55,679 nt of DNA. Origin: Candidatus Bipolaricaulota bacterium (GTDB lineage Bacteria > Bipolaricaulota > Bipolaricaulia > UBA7950 > UBA9294). A program made the position numbers and the translations under genes. Numbering within the stretch: position 1 is the first letter of the stretch; every line of letters starts with the position of its first letter. The notes under the pieces were generated by a model, which made no database searches, was not told the DNA's origin, and saw only the letters and a program-made list of their open reading frames with translations. This document shows positions 39,891 to 49,244 of this stretch, piece after piece. The stretch covers positions 1 through 55,679 of the forward strand of contig JAHITR010000001.1 of the NCBI GenBank assembly GCA_018817505.1. The letters run 5' to 3'.

Positions 39891-40880
39891 TCAGCAATCC
39901 TCGCGTTTGGGGGATCGTGTCATGATCTCAGTCACTAGAGCGTGTGGGTTCGTCTCACTTCGCAGCATGCGATAGACAGCGCTTGTAATGGGCATTTCGA
40001 CGGAGTTCTCGCAAGCGAGGTCGTATACGATGTCGGCAGCAAAAATCCCCTCTGCGACCATGGACATATCCTTCATAATTGCGGCCAACGATTCGCCCTG
40101 TCCAAGACGGACGCCGACTGCACGGTTGCGGCTGTGACGACTCGTGCATGTGGCCACTAGGTCACCCAGTCCAGACAGTCCATAGAACGTTGCCTCCTGG
40201 ACATTGAACACCCTGCCGAAGCGTACCATCTCGGCAAGCCCTCTCGTAATCAGCGCCCCACGCGTATTGTCACCGTATCCCAGGCCATCGGAAATCCCTG
40301 TGGCCAAGGCAATGACGTTCTTGATCGTCGAGCAGGTCTCCACTCCACGAATGTCCTCAGACAAATACACACGAAATCTTGCCGTGGCGATCTCTTCTTG
40401 CAGACGCTGTCCCAGGTCCAAATCGGTGCCAGCCAGGACAACGGCCGTCGGCATGTCCCGCCCCACTTCCTCCGCATGACTGGGCCCTGACAGTGTGAAC
40501 ACCGAGGCTTGAGGCAACGCTTCAGAGATGAGTTCAGACATGGTTTGATGCGTCGTGCGATTCATGCCCTTGGCGAGATTGACGATGACTGGAGGCGATG
40601 GCTTTCTGCTGGAAATCCTCGTCAGCAATTCAGGCATGCCAATGGAGGGGACACCCAGAACCAGCACGTCGGAGGCCATGGCAGTCCCAAGATCGGCGGT
40701 GACGAGCAATCCGCCGGGAAGGTTAATCCCGGGAAGGTACTTGTCATTACAGCGATCCCGATCGATCTGGCTGGCTCGATCGGGATCCCGAGCCCACAGC
40801 ACGGTGTCGTGGCCTTGGTTGGACAGCAGACGGGCGACTGCCGTACCCCATCCGCCTGCCCCCAAGACAGCGAACTTCAT
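39891..40880 (-). CDS. gpsA: NAD(P)-dependent glycerol-3-phosphate dehydrogenase
   Basis: VLGAGGWGTAVARLLSNQGH, LAKGMN, LSGPSHAEEV, KNVIALATGISDGLGYGDNTRGALITRGLAEM, YGLSGLGDLVATCTSRHSRNR. Confidence 0.96.
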   Translation of the reverse strand: MKFAVLGAGGWGTAVARLLSNQGHDTVLWARDPDRASQIDRDRCNDKYLPGINLPGGLLVTADLGTAMASDVLVLGVPSIGMPELLTRISSRKPSPPVIVNLAKGMNRTTHQTMSELISEALPQASVFTLSGPSHAEEVGRDMPTAVVLAGTDLDLGQRLQEEIATARFRVYLSEDIRGVETCSTIKNVIALATGISDGLGYGDNTRGALITRGLAEMVRFGRVFNVQEATFYGLSGLGDLVATCTSRHSRNRAVGVRLGQGESLAAIMKDMSMVAEGIFAADIVYDLACENSVEMPITSAVYRMLRSETNPHALVTEIMTRSPKREDC

Positions 40881-42064
40881 GGCGTGCTAGGTGTTCCAGA
40901 GATCGATGCGGTGATGTCAAAGGGCATCAGCGCTCCCGCTTGATTCTTGATCCACTGGATGGCCACGTCAATCGGATCTTGGTCCTCTTCCACGACGATA
41001 TCGGCAGGAAGACCAATACCATGAACGACCGTGCCATTGGGAGTGAAGTATTCTCCGGCGGTGATCTTGAGTGCCGAGCCATCTGGAAAATCGATGAGTT
41101 GCTGGTAGACCCCCTTGCCGAAGCTTTGCTCTCCAATCAGGATGCCCATGTTGTGATCGCGAATGGCTCCTGCCGCGATTTCAGACGCACTGGCTGTACC
41201 CCGGTTGATGAGAATGGCCACTGGGAAGTTGCGGATCTGATTCCCTCGGGCGTAGTACTTCTTCTGCCCGCTGAGCCGATCTTGCGTGATGAGTACGACA
41301 CCATCGTCCACGAATCGGTTGACGACATTGATCGCTTCGGACATTAATCCACCTGCGTTGTTTCGCAGATCTAGAATGAGCCCAGTGATGCCGTTGAGGT
41401 CGAATGTTTCTAACGCACGATCAAGCTCATTCGTCGTATCCGATTCAAATCGCAGCAGACGGACGTAGGCGATGGACCCTTCCTCCATGGCTTCGTATCT
41501 GACGGCCTCAATGACGATCGTCTCACGGATGATGGTGATGTCTTCACGCACATCATCCTCATGCACGACCGTTAATATAACGGGAGTGCCGATCTCACCT
41601 CGAATCTTGAGTGCGGATTCCGTGAGTGTATGACCCTCAGTGGACTCGCCGTCGATTGCTACGATTCGATCTCCAACACGCATGCCTGCTGCCTCTGCCG
41701 GGCTGCCAACCAACGGTGTGATGACGGTGAGAACGCCATCTTCAAGAGTGATTTCAATGCCGACACCGCTGAACTCCCCATTGAGGCTTTCGTCAAATGC
41801 TGTCTTCTCGCTAGGCTCGAAGAACTCGCTATAGGGATCATCCAACTGCTCAACGATGCCCTTCATTGCGCCGTACAAAGCCTGTTGGTCATTGATTCTC
41901 TCGGGCTGATAAAAGTATCCCTTCACATACTCGTAGACCTGATAAACGGGATTGAAAAGGTCATTCGGTGTTTCCTGTACTCCGGAGACCGCAAATGCTA
42001 AGACAAGGATCAAGGTCGGAATCAGGACGGCGAGGGTTCTTCGAAGAAGCCGGTGTCGTTTCAT
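40877..42064 (-). CDS. S41 family carboxy-terminal processing peptidase (CtpA-like)
   Basis: PDZ FSGVGIEITLEDGVLTVITPLVGSPAEAAGMRVGDRIVAIDGE; LILDLRNNAGGLMSEAINVVNRFV; GTASASEIAAGAIRD; GEQSFGKGVYQQLIDFPDGSALKITAGEYFTPNG. Confidence 0.94.
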   Translation of the reverse strand: MKRHRLLRRTLAVLIPTLILVLAFAVSGVQETPNDLFNPVYQVYEYVKGYFYQPERINDQQALYGAMKGIVEQLDDPYSEFFEPSEKTAFDESLNGEFSGVGIEITLEDGVLTVITPLVGSPAEAAGMRVGDRIVAIDGESTEGHTLTESALKIRGEIGTPVILTVVHEDDVREDITIIRETIVIEAVRYEAMEEGSIAYVRLLRFESDTTNELDRALETFDLNGITGLILDLRNNAGGLMSEAINVVNRFVDDGVVLITQDRLSGQKKYYARGNQIRNFPVAILINRGTASASEIAAGAIRDHNMGILIGEQSFGKGVYQQLIDFPDGSALKITAGEYFTPNGTVVHGIGLPADIVVEEDQDPIDVAIQWIKNQAGALMPFDITASISGTPSTP

Positions 42065-42121
42065 GTTCTCACCCCTACGAGTCGATTGTATCATGCTAGC
42101 CTGCATGTGTCTGTCCAAGGT

Positions 42122-43342
42122 TCACGATGATGTCCGACCCAGATAGATTCTCTGATCATCCGTTAACGCGTCGATGCGGACACCAAGGCTGTCTAGTTTC
42201 ATTCGCGCAATGCAGTCGTCAATTTCGGATGGAACCGAATACAGGTCGGCCTTCAACGGAGCCACTTCAAGCAGATGTTCGAGTGTTAGCGCCTGAACGG
42301 CGAACGACATGTCCATAATCTCCACGGGATGTCCGTCTCCGAGAGCCAGATTCACGAGTCGGCCTTCTCCAAGAAGATACAGATGTCTGCCATCGGGCAT
42401 GGTGTATTCCTCGACGCCGTCTCGTACGGTTCGTTGTGAGACGGACATTCGTGCTAGCGTGTCTGGACGGACCTCGACATTGAAGTGCCCGGCGTTGCAC
42501 AAGACGATGCCATCCTTGGCCTCTCTCAGGGCCTCCTCAGGCACGACATCAGCGCATCCCGTAGCCGTGATGACGAGATCGGCAGTTCGGACAGCCTCAG
42601 CAACTGGGGCCACCTGTAGCCCTTCCATCAAGGCTTCCAGCGCACACACGGGATCGACATCAGCGACAGTGACGCGGGCTCCGAGGCCATTGGCCCGCAG
42701 GGCGATACCTCGTCCGCACCACCCATATCCCACAACGAGCACATTCTTGCCTGCGATCAGAAGATTGGTTGAGCGGAAGATGCCATCCCATACGGATTGC
42801 CCCGTGCCGTAGCGATTGTCAAACAGCGACTTCATGCGGGCATCGTTGACCGCAAACATGGGGAACAGCAATTTGCCCTCTTTTGCCAGCTTTCGCAGGC
42901 GTCCAACCCCCGTCGTTGTTTCCTCGCATCCGCCGATCACCTGATCCTGAGGCGAACTGTGAAGCAGGTTCATCAAGTCTCCGCCATCGTCGAGAATCAT
43001 GTGGGGGCGATGTGCAAGTGTCTGTACGAGATGCCTTGTGTATTCGTCGCTCGATACGCCGTGACGTGCGAATACTTCTATGTTCTCCTCTTCAGCCAAT
43101 GCACTGGCAATCTCATCCTGCGTGGACAACGGGTTGCTCCCAGTGACGTGAACTTGCGCCCCGCCATCGCGCAACAAGACGGCGAGACATGCCGTTTTAG
43201 CCTCAAGGTGAATGCTCATTGAAATGCGCTTTCCTGCAAAGGGCAGTTCTTGCAGGAATCGCTTGCGAAGAAGATTCAACAAAGGCATTCGAGATTTCGC
43301 CCAATCGATCTTGTTGCGACCGTGCTCAAGGTTAATGGACAT
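42122..43342 (-). CDS. ahcY: Adenosylhomocysteinase
   Basis: MSIHLEAKTACLAVLLRDGGAQVHVTGSNPLSTQDEIASAL, DDGGDL, VNDARMKSLFDNRYGTGQSVWDGI, VVGYGWCGRGIALRANGLGARVTVADVDPV. Confidence 0.95.
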   Translation of the reverse strand: MSINLEHGRNKIDWAKSRMPLLNLLRKRFLQELPFAGKRISMSIHLEAKTACLAVLLRDGGAQVHVTGSNPLSTQDEIASALAEEENIEVFARHGVSSDEYTRHLVQTLAHRPHMILDDGGDLMNLLHSSPQDQVIGGCEETTTGVGRLRKLAKEGKLLFPMFAVNDARMKSLFDNRYGTGQSVWDGIFRSTNLLIAGKNVLVVGYGWCGRGIALRANGLGARVTVADVDPVCALEALMEGLQVAPVAEAVRTADLVITATGCADVVPEEALREAKDGIVLCNAGHFNVEVRPDTLARMSVSQRTVRDGVEEYTMPDGRHLYLLGEGRLVNLALGDGHPVEIMDMSFAVQALTLEHLLEVAPLKADLYSVPSEIDDCIARMKLDSLGVRIDALTDDQRIYLGRTSS

Positions 43343-44207
43343 GAGTTCGCTCCTTGTTGCGAAGGCTGAGATAGATGCCACCGAGTATCAGGGCCGCCCC
43401 GATCAGGTTCAACCCACTCGGCACTTCGCTGAAGAAGATCAGCGCCAGAATTCCCGCCCCGACGGGCTCGCCAAGAATCATGATGGAGACGTGGGAGGCG
43501 GACACGTGCTTCAATGCCCAGTTGAACGTCGAGTGGCCGAGCAACTGGGGAATCAACGCAAGAAGAACCAGAAATCCGATCGTGCTTGCAGAGAATCCAA
43601 AGGCCGGAGTGTGCGTGATCACACACACGGCCAACAGCATAACAGCTGCCATTCCATAGGTCACGGCCACGTATTCAGTTGCAGACACGATCTGACGAAC
43701 GTGGCGTCCAATCATGAAGTAGATGGCAGCCATCAATCCCCCACCGACAGCTAGCACGTCACCGCGGAGAGCGGTTCCTGCGAGTTGAATGTCGCCGAAA
43801 CCAATCAAGGCGCCACCAAGTATCGCAATTGAGATCCCAAGAATGAGGCGTCTTGAAGGGCGTTCCTTGAGAAATAAGAATGACCCCAACCCGACAAACA
43901 AAGGATGGGTGGTGACGAACAGCACTGAGCTGGCAATCGAAGTGTAATTCAGCGACGTTGTCCAAAGAACAAAATGGAGGGCCAACGCGGCACCAGATGC
44001 CAGGCACCATAGGGCCATCCGTGGTGTCAGCGTTCGCTTCCTCTGTATCCACGCAACGGGCACGAGAACGAGTGACGCAAGCGTCAAACGCCACGCGGAA
44101 ATCGCCAACGGGCTTGCTTCGGAAGCAAAGCGGACCAAGATGGCTCCAAATGAAACCGCGACGACGCCAAGAATCATTCGCGGATAGAGCCGTTGGATTC
44201 CTTCCAT
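43332..44207 (-). CDS. EamA/DMT family transporter
   Basis: 10-TM pattern, two EamA repeats; overlaps ahcY start by 11 bp. Confidence 0.85.
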   Translation of the reverse strand: MEGIQRLYPRMILGVVAVSFGAILVRFASEASPLAISAWRLTLASLVLVPVAWIQRKRTLTPRMALWCLASGAALALHFVLWTTSLNYTSIASSVLFVTTHPLFVGLGSFLFLKERPSRRLILGISIAILGGALIGFGDIQLAGTALRGDVLAVGGGLMAAIYFMIGRHVRQIVSATEYVAVTYGMAAVMLLAVCVITHTPAFGFSASTIGFLVLLALIPQLLGHSTFNWALKHVSASHVSIMILGEPVGAGILALIFFSEVPSGLNLIGAALILGGIYLSLRNKERTHVH

Positions 44208-44333
44208 AGTAGCTCCGGTTCACAGATGTTCGGCACGTCTGTTCATCTATTGGTCCACACGTCCCCTCTTCGTAGAACCCGCTGATGGGCAGGGAACTTG
44301 TTGATGGCGGTTGAGTTTGGAAAGAAGAAAAGT

Positions 44334-44360
44334 GCGGGGAACGGCGATTTGGCTCCCCGC
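44334..44360 (-). terminator. Terminator (GCGGGGA...TCCCCGC) followed by ACTTTTCTTCTTT on minus strand
   Basis: Stem-loop directly downstream of ferredoxin gene with T-rich tail. Confidence 0.7.
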
Positions 44361-44367
44361 GCAAGTA

Positions 44368-44544
44368 TTAGGACTCGATGGCTCCAACTGGGCACTGATC
44401 GGCGGCGTCCTGAACGCATGCAGCTCCGGCGTTAGAACCCGCAATGATTCCAGCTTTGCCATCATCCTGCATCTCAAAAACGTCGGGGCATGCCTGAGGA
44501 CATAGTCCGCAGCCGACGCAAAGGTCTTTGTCTAATGTAGCCAT
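44368..44544 (-). CDS. Single-cluster [4Fe-4S] ferredoxin, 58 aa (absent from supplied ORF track)
   Basis: Translation MATLDKDLCVGCGLCPQACPDVFEMQDDGKAGIIAGSNAGAACVQDAADQCPVGAIES*; CxxCxxC...CP motifs; AAGGAGGAG upstream. Confidence 0.93.
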   Translation of the reverse strand: MATLDKDLCVGCGLCPQACPDVFEMQDDGKAGIIAGSNAGAACVQDAADQCPVGAIES

Positions 44545-44644
44545 AATCGTTCTCCTCCTTCCCTGTCACCAGAATTCGACTGAAGGATATCAAATCCTCT
44601 GGTGGCATGCTACTTGTGCCACGGAAGGGCACTGTGCCTGTAAC

Positions 44645-44672
44645 TTGATCCTTCAGTCGGATTCTCTATAGT
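44645..44672 (+). promoter_or_regulatory. Sigma70-type promoter (TTGATC-16-TATAGT)
   Basis: -35 44645-44650, -10 44667-44672, upstream of 44699 gene. Confidence 0.55.
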
Positions 44673-44698
44673 TGTGGCAACAAGAAGGGGGTTCACGT

Positions 44699-45643
44699 AT
44701 GACGAAGCGGTTGCTTTTGTGTTCTGTGGTGCTGGTGCTGTCTTCTGCTCTCGCCCTCGGGGCCACAGAGGAAGATATCTCGGCGGCTCTCTCGTTGTTT
44801 CCCGAGTCGCAAGACGTCGCTGTTGCCTATTCCGATGCCGGGCAAGCGTCCTTGGAATTTGCGATTGGGATTCTAGAAGAGGCGCTCGGAGTTGACGTGC
44901 TGTTTGACCGTGCAAGCGAAGAAGCCTACATGGCTTTGGAGATTGACCCGGCGAACAAGGCGTGGGCTAATGCGCTCTCTCAGGCCTATTACACATTGGG
45001 CGACGTTTTTCTCAAAGACAACGATGCCAAGAAGCTGGCCTTCGTTCGAGGGCAGTTCTGGGGGCTTGCGAGCCTACGATCGTCTGCTGCCTTCGCCACA
45101 GAAGAGGTCCAGCACGGCTTCATCGAAGCGGTCAAGCAAGAGACCGATGTTGCTGCGTTGTTCTGGACGTATGGAAACTGGACGCGCAAAGACGAATTCG
45201 ATTTGCTCGGTGCGGTGTTTCGCAATGATCCACCCAAGTTGCTGGCGCTGATTGAGCGCTGTCTTGAGCTGGATGAGTCGTTTATGGATTATGCCGCTTA
45301 CCGGGCACTGGCGGCATTTTGGGGTGGATTGCCGCCACTGCCATTGATGCAGTTCGGGCAGAATTTGCCGCGGGCGTTGTCCTACATTTGCCCCGTTCTC
45401 AACGAGCCGTCGACCTGCAATGTATGCGCCGATTGCCCTGTGTCCGATGACGTGGACGACTACTTCGAGAACCGCTTGATTTTTGCTGAGTACTACCTCA
45501 TGGAGATGGAGCTGTGGGACGAGGCTGCTCGTGTCCTGCAGAGCATCTTGGACGATTCCATTGGCGAAAGGTACGCGTTGTACAACAACCATTGCGTTTC
45601 TCTGGCTGCGGAGCTTCTCCAAACAGTCACTGAGCACCTATAG
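44699..45643 (+). CDS. Exported alpha-helical (TatT/TPR-like) protein, paralog A, with C-x8-C-x2-C-x2-C motif
   Basis: Signal peptide MTKRLLLCSVVLVLSSALALG; YRALAAFWGGLP; ICPVLNEPSTCNVCADCP. Confidence 0.75.
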   Translation: MTKRLLLCSVVLVLSSALALGATEEDISAALSLFPESQDVAVAYSDAGQASLEFAIGILEEALGVDVLFDRASEEAYMALEIDPANKAWANALSQAYYTLGDVFLKDNDAKKLAFVRGQFWGLASLRSSAAFATEEVQHGFIEAVKQETDVAALFWTYGNWTRKDEFDLLGAVFRNDPPKLLALIERCLELDESFMDYAAYRALAAFWGGLPPLPLMQFGQNLPRALSYICPVLNEPSTCNVCADCPVSDDVDDYFENRLIFAEYYLMEMELWDEAARVLQSILDDSIGERYALYNNHCVSLAAELLQTVTEHL

Positions 45644-45683
45644 TCGTACCTGAAGTCGTTGGTTCCCCGCACAACATAGGGGT

Positions 45684-45712
45684 TTGTTGAAGCCCCTAGC
45701 TTGCGGTATAGT
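45684..45712 (+). promoter_or_regulatory. Possible sigma70-type promoter (TTGTTG-17-TATAGT) for paralog B
   Basis: -10 TATAGT at 45707-45712, overlapping hairpin TAGGGGTTT/AAGCCCCTA. Confidence 0.4.
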
Positions 45713-45745
45713 GATCCCGATTCCCCTCACAGGAGGTCGAAAACG

Positions 45746-46693
45746 ATGAGGAAACTACTGTTGTTTACTGCTGTTCTGATGGTGGCGCTGGGTGGTTCTG
45801 CGGTGTCCATGACCCTCGATGAAGCCATTGGGTTGTTCTCTGATAGCGACATCATGATTACCTATACTGCCGAGGGACAAGCACAGCTTGAAGAGGCCAT
45901 TGACGCGTTCCGTACAGCACTCGGTGTCACGGATACCCTCGATGAAGCCAACGAAGATGCACTCATGGCCTTCGACGTAGATGCCAACCTGATGTATCTC
46001 ATCCCTATGCTCGCGCAGTGCTACTACACGCTGGCTGACGCGTTCCTTGGAGAGGATGAAGCCACTGTGAAGCCTTTCTACCTCAGAGGGAAGCACTGGG
46101 GACTCAAAGTCCTTCGCATGGATCCGGAATTCGCAGCGACTGAGCAAGCGAACGGGTTTGTTGCCGCAGTCAACGGATCGGACAATCTGACAGGCCTTTA
46201 CTGGACATCCTCCAACTGGCTCCGTGCCGGACAATTCGACGTGTTGGCAGCCGTCTTTGCGGGAATGCCTGAGAAGACCGAAGCCATCACCTTGCGATGC
46301 ATGGAACTCGACGAGACCTACACCCATTACGGGGCCTACCGCGCGTTGGGCGCATTCTGGTCCGGCCTCCCGTCGCTTCCTGCGGGCAAGTTCCGAAAGA
46401 ATTGGGATTCCTCGCTGAGCCACTTCTGCAAGATCGTAGACGAACCCGCGCTTTGCGGTGCCTGCAATGGTTGTACTGACTTCGGCGCGATTGATCCAGA
46501 GGTCCATGAGTATCTTGAGAACCGCATGTTCTTCGTGGAGTTCTATCTCATGGAACGTGGTCTCTGGGCTGATGCTAAGCGCGTCATCGACTCCGTTGTC
46601 GCCGATGGCATTGGCGAGAAGTATCTGCTCTACAACGCAATCTCCCTTGAGAAAGCGGCGATCTTCCTTGCAGAGGTTGAGAGCCACTTGTAG
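45746..46693 (+). CDS. Exported alpha-helical (TatT/TPR-like) protein, paralog B, with C-x8-C-x2-C-x2-C motif
   Basis: AGGAGGT RBS, signal peptide MRKLLLFTAVLMVALGGSAVS; YRALGAFWSGLPSLP; FCKIVDEPALCGACNGCT; similar throughout to paralog A. Confidence 0.75.
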   Translation: MRKLLLFTAVLMVALGGSAVSMTLDEAIGLFSDSDIMITYTAEGQAQLEEAIDAFRTALGVTDTLDEANEDALMAFDVDANLMYLIPMLAQCYYTLADAFLGEDEATVKPFYLRGKHWGLKVLRMDPEFAATEQANGFVAAVNGSDNLTGLYWTSSNWLRAGQFDVLAAVFAGMPEKTEAITLRCMELDETYTHYGAYRALGAFWSGLPSLPAGKFRKNWDSSLSHFCKIVDEPALCGACNGCTDFGAIDPEVHEYLENRMFFVEFYLMERGLWADAKRVIDSVVADGIGEKYLLYNAISLEKAAIFLAEVESHL

Positions 46694-46743
46694 GGCGTTC
46701 GGCCTGAACGCAGTTCGGGCTTCCAGCAACTGAAAACTCAGCA

Positions 46744-46770
46744 TACGGCGATCCGGTGAGGTCGCCGTAT
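46744..46770 (+). terminator. Intrinsic terminator ATACGGCGA...TCGCCGTAT + TTTTCTTTTTT
   Basis: 9-bp stem and T-tract after paralog B. Confidence 0.9.
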
Positions 46771-46828
46771 TTTCTTTTTTGTGGCGGCTCATCGACATCG
46801 CTGAGAGGAGGATCAAGGGAGGCGGGGA

Positions 46829-48139
46829 GTGACGATTGAAGCCATTCTGGAACAAGTGGCGCAGCAGGACATTCGCTTCGTTCAATTTTGGTTCACGGAC
46901 TTGCTCGGCAACCTAAAGAGCATTGAGATTCCCTCGTCGGGGCTGGCAACTGCTCTAGAACAGGGAATTGGATTTGACGGCTCATCAATCCACGGATTCG
47001 CCAGGATAGATGAGTCTGATATGCTGGCCGTGCCTGACCAATCCACGTTTGCTGTGTTGCCATGGGACAACGTGGGGCGGCTCATCTGCGACATTCAGCT
47101 TCCCGGGGGCCAGCCCTACGAAGGCGATCCTCGTTTCGTTCTCCGGCGGGCACTCAAGCGAGCTGCGGCTCAGGATCTCGCGATGATGGTTGGAACTGAG
47201 CTTGAGTATTTCTACTTTTCATCTCCGCGGAAGCCAGAGGGCGTTGATGTGGCGGGCTACTTCGATCTATCTCCTCCAGATTCCGCCTCTGAAATCCGGA
47301 GGCAGGCGGTGACTGCCATCGAGAAGATTGGCATTTCCGTGGAAGCAGCGCATCATGAAGTGGCTCCCAGTCAGCAGGAGATTGACCTAAGCCATGACGT
47401 CGCCCTGCGCACAGCCGACGATCTGCTGACCTGCCGGTACGCGATCAAGGAAGTCGCCCGAAGAAACGGCATCCATGCATCCTTCATGCCCAAACCGCTA
47501 TCCAATGAAAACGGATCCGGCATGCACGTGCATCAATCGTTGTTTACGAGCAGTGGGCGAAACGCCTTCTTCGATTCGCAAGATTCGCTTCATCTCTCGG
47601 CTCTGGCGCGTGGCTATCTGGCGGGACTGCTTTACTACGCGCCAGAAATCATCGGGATCTGTGCCCAGTGGGTCAATTCGTTCAAACGACTGGTGCCGGG
47701 ATTCGAAGCACCCGTTTATGTCACGTGGGCATCTCGCAATCGCAGCAACATGATTCGCATCCCGATGTACCAAGCGGGCAAAGAAGGAGCGACACGAATT
47801 GAATTCCGAGCACCTGATTCTGCTTGCAACCCCTATCTGGCGTTTGCCGTGATGCTGCATGCCGGACTCGACGGTATCGAGAAGAGCATTCCCCTGCCGC
47901 AACCTATGGAGCGCGATGTCTTCAAAATGTCTCCCGAAGAGCGGGCAGCTGCAGGCATCGAGATGCTGCCGGGAAGCCTGAACGAAGCGATCACCGCCAT
48001 GGAGGATAGCAGACTTGTACGCAGCGCTCTGGGGGATCATATCTTCGACAAATTCATTGAGAACAAACGCATTAAGTGGGGCAGCTATCGTGCGCACGTA
48101 CACGAGTACGAACTCGAACGTTACCTACCCGTTCTGTAG
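46829..48139 (+). CDS. glnA: Glutamine synthetase (type I)
   Basis: GIGFDGSSIHGFARIDESDM, GTELEYFYF, NGSGMHVHQSLF, NRSNMIRIP, TRIEFRAPDSACNPYLAFAVML; GTG start. Confidence 0.96.
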   Translation: MTIEAILEQVAQQDIRFVQFWFTDLLGNLKSIEIPSSGLATALEQGIGFDGSSIHGFARIDESDMLAVPDQSTFAVLPWDNVGRLICDIQLPGGQPYEGDPRFVLRRALKRAAAQDLAMMVGTELEYFYFSSPRKPEGVDVAGYFDLSPPDSASEIRRQAVTAIEKIGISVEAAHHEVAPSQQEIDLSHDVALRTADDLLTCRYAIKEVARRNGIHASFMPKPLSNENGSGMHVHQSLFTSSGRNAFFDSQDSLHLSALARGYLAGLLYYAPEIIGICAQWVNSFKRLVPGFEAPVYVTWASRNRSNMIRIPMYQAGKEGATRIEFRAPDSACNPYLAFAVMLHAGLDGIEKSIPLPQPMERDVFKMSPEERAAAGIEMLPGSLNEAITAMEDSRLVRSALGDHIFDKFIENKRIKWGSYRAHVHEYELERYLPVL

Positions 48140-48162
48140 GCTGAGTAAGGTTTAATGAATAG

Positions 48163-48191
48163 GCCCCTGCAGAGATTCGTCTTCCAGGGGC
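48163..48191 (+). terminator. Terminator-like hairpin GCCCCTG...CAGGGGC after glnA
   Basis: 7-bp outer stem plus inner AGA/TCT pairing. Confidence 0.7.
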
Positions 48192-48261
48192 TTGTCATTA
48201 CCAGAGAACGGGAGGTTCCGACATGTTCCCAAGCAACAGAAAGTGCGAGTGGAATGTAACC

Positions 48262-48425
48262 TGAGAAGGCGCCGATGGAGCCTTCTCACAAGCAACCGGA
48301 AGCCCCGCTTCCGGTTGCCGTTCTCTCAAGGAAGACGCGAAGCGTTAAGCGCTTCGTTAAGCAACTGGAGGCTATACTTCCAGTTGCCAAGCTTAAGGCC
48401 AAACGAAGTGGCACTAGCCACTTCG
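48262..48425. repeat. Array of five consecutive inverted repeats (hairpins) between glnA and ABC-2 permease
   Basis: TGAGAAGGC/GCCTTCTCA; GCAACCGGAAG/CTTCCGGTTGC; CGAAGCG/CGCTTCG; GCAACTGGAGG/CTTCCAGTTGC; CGAAGTGGC/GCCACTTCG. Confidence 0.85.
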
Positions 48426-49244
48426 CTTGAGCCGCCCCGCACGCTTTGCATACGTCTCCACCCGACCGAAGATGACCAAGCCGATGGTGATAACCGCCAA
48501 TCCAATGCCCAGCAACAGTCCGATTGTTGGCAAGAGGGTTCGGGTTTCTACACCATCGAGCAGGCATGAACGCATGCCTTGGATGACGTAGGTGGCTGGT
48601 GAGCATCTGGCAATCGGATGCAGCCATTGGGGCAAGGTTTCGATAGGATAGTAGACGCCGGAGATCAGCAACAGGATGGCTGCTACGGCATTGGTCATCT
48701 GGGCTCCTCGCTCTGGATACAGCAGCGGTAGCACGGCTGCCCAAATGCCTAGCCCTACGAACGATACACTGCCTGCCAGAAGCATGAGAACGGCTCCCAG
48801 GATATTGGCATCCGACAGATCGAGCCGGAAGAAGGCTGACACGATGACGAGGATCGTCAATGTACGAATGACGCCATAGCCGATGGCAAACAGCGTTGTC
48901 CCCACCAAATGGGTAGGGCGGGAGACGGGAGCCATGAACGTATACTCAATGGTTCCTTCCCATCGCTCCCAGGCAATCATTTCAGAAATGGCATAGAAAA
49001 TGACAGACAGATACTGCCAGATAAGCGCACCCACTAGCAGATACTTGACCACGGCTTGTGTGTCAATGATCTGTCCGGTGATGGCGCCCATGCCATTGCC
49101 AATATAGGTAATGGCCAATGCGTTGGTGAGCGAGTAGATGAGCCATACCAGTTCCCATCCCCAATAGCGCTTGATCAAGTTGATATTCCGCTCGACAAAT
49201 GCATAGGCACCACGTATCTCTCGAATCATGGCTGTCGACTTCAT
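48414..49244 (-). CDS. ABC-2 type transporter permease
   Basis: Six-TM protein; IAWERWEGTIEYTFMAPVSRPTHLVGTTLFAI; LLISGVYYPIETLPQWLHPIARCSPATYVIQGMR; overlaps ATPase gene. Confidence 0.88.
   Translation of the reverse strand: MKSTAMIREIRGAYAFVERNINLIKRYWGWELVWLIYSLTNALAITYIGNGMGAITGQIIDTQAVVKYLLVGALIWQYLSVIFYAISEMIAWERWEGTIEYTFMAPVSRPTHLVGTTLFAIGYGVIRTLTILVIVSAFFRLDLSDANILGAVLMLLAGSVSFVGLGIWAAVLPLLYPERGAQMTNAVAAILLLISGVYYPIETLPQWLHPIARCSPATYVIQGMRSCLLDGVETRTLLPTIGLLLGIGLAVITIGLVIFGRVETYAKRAGRLKRSG

Noticed and set aside
42797-43222. 141-aa plus-strand ORF antisense to ahcY
   Set aside because: Shadow ORF of a strongly conserved enzyme gene.
45755-46885. 376-aa minus-strand ORF antisense to exported paralog B
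   Set aside because: The plus-strand frame has RBS, signal peptide, promoter and a tandem paralog; the minus translation is low-complexity His/Arg-rich with no domain and crosses the terminator.
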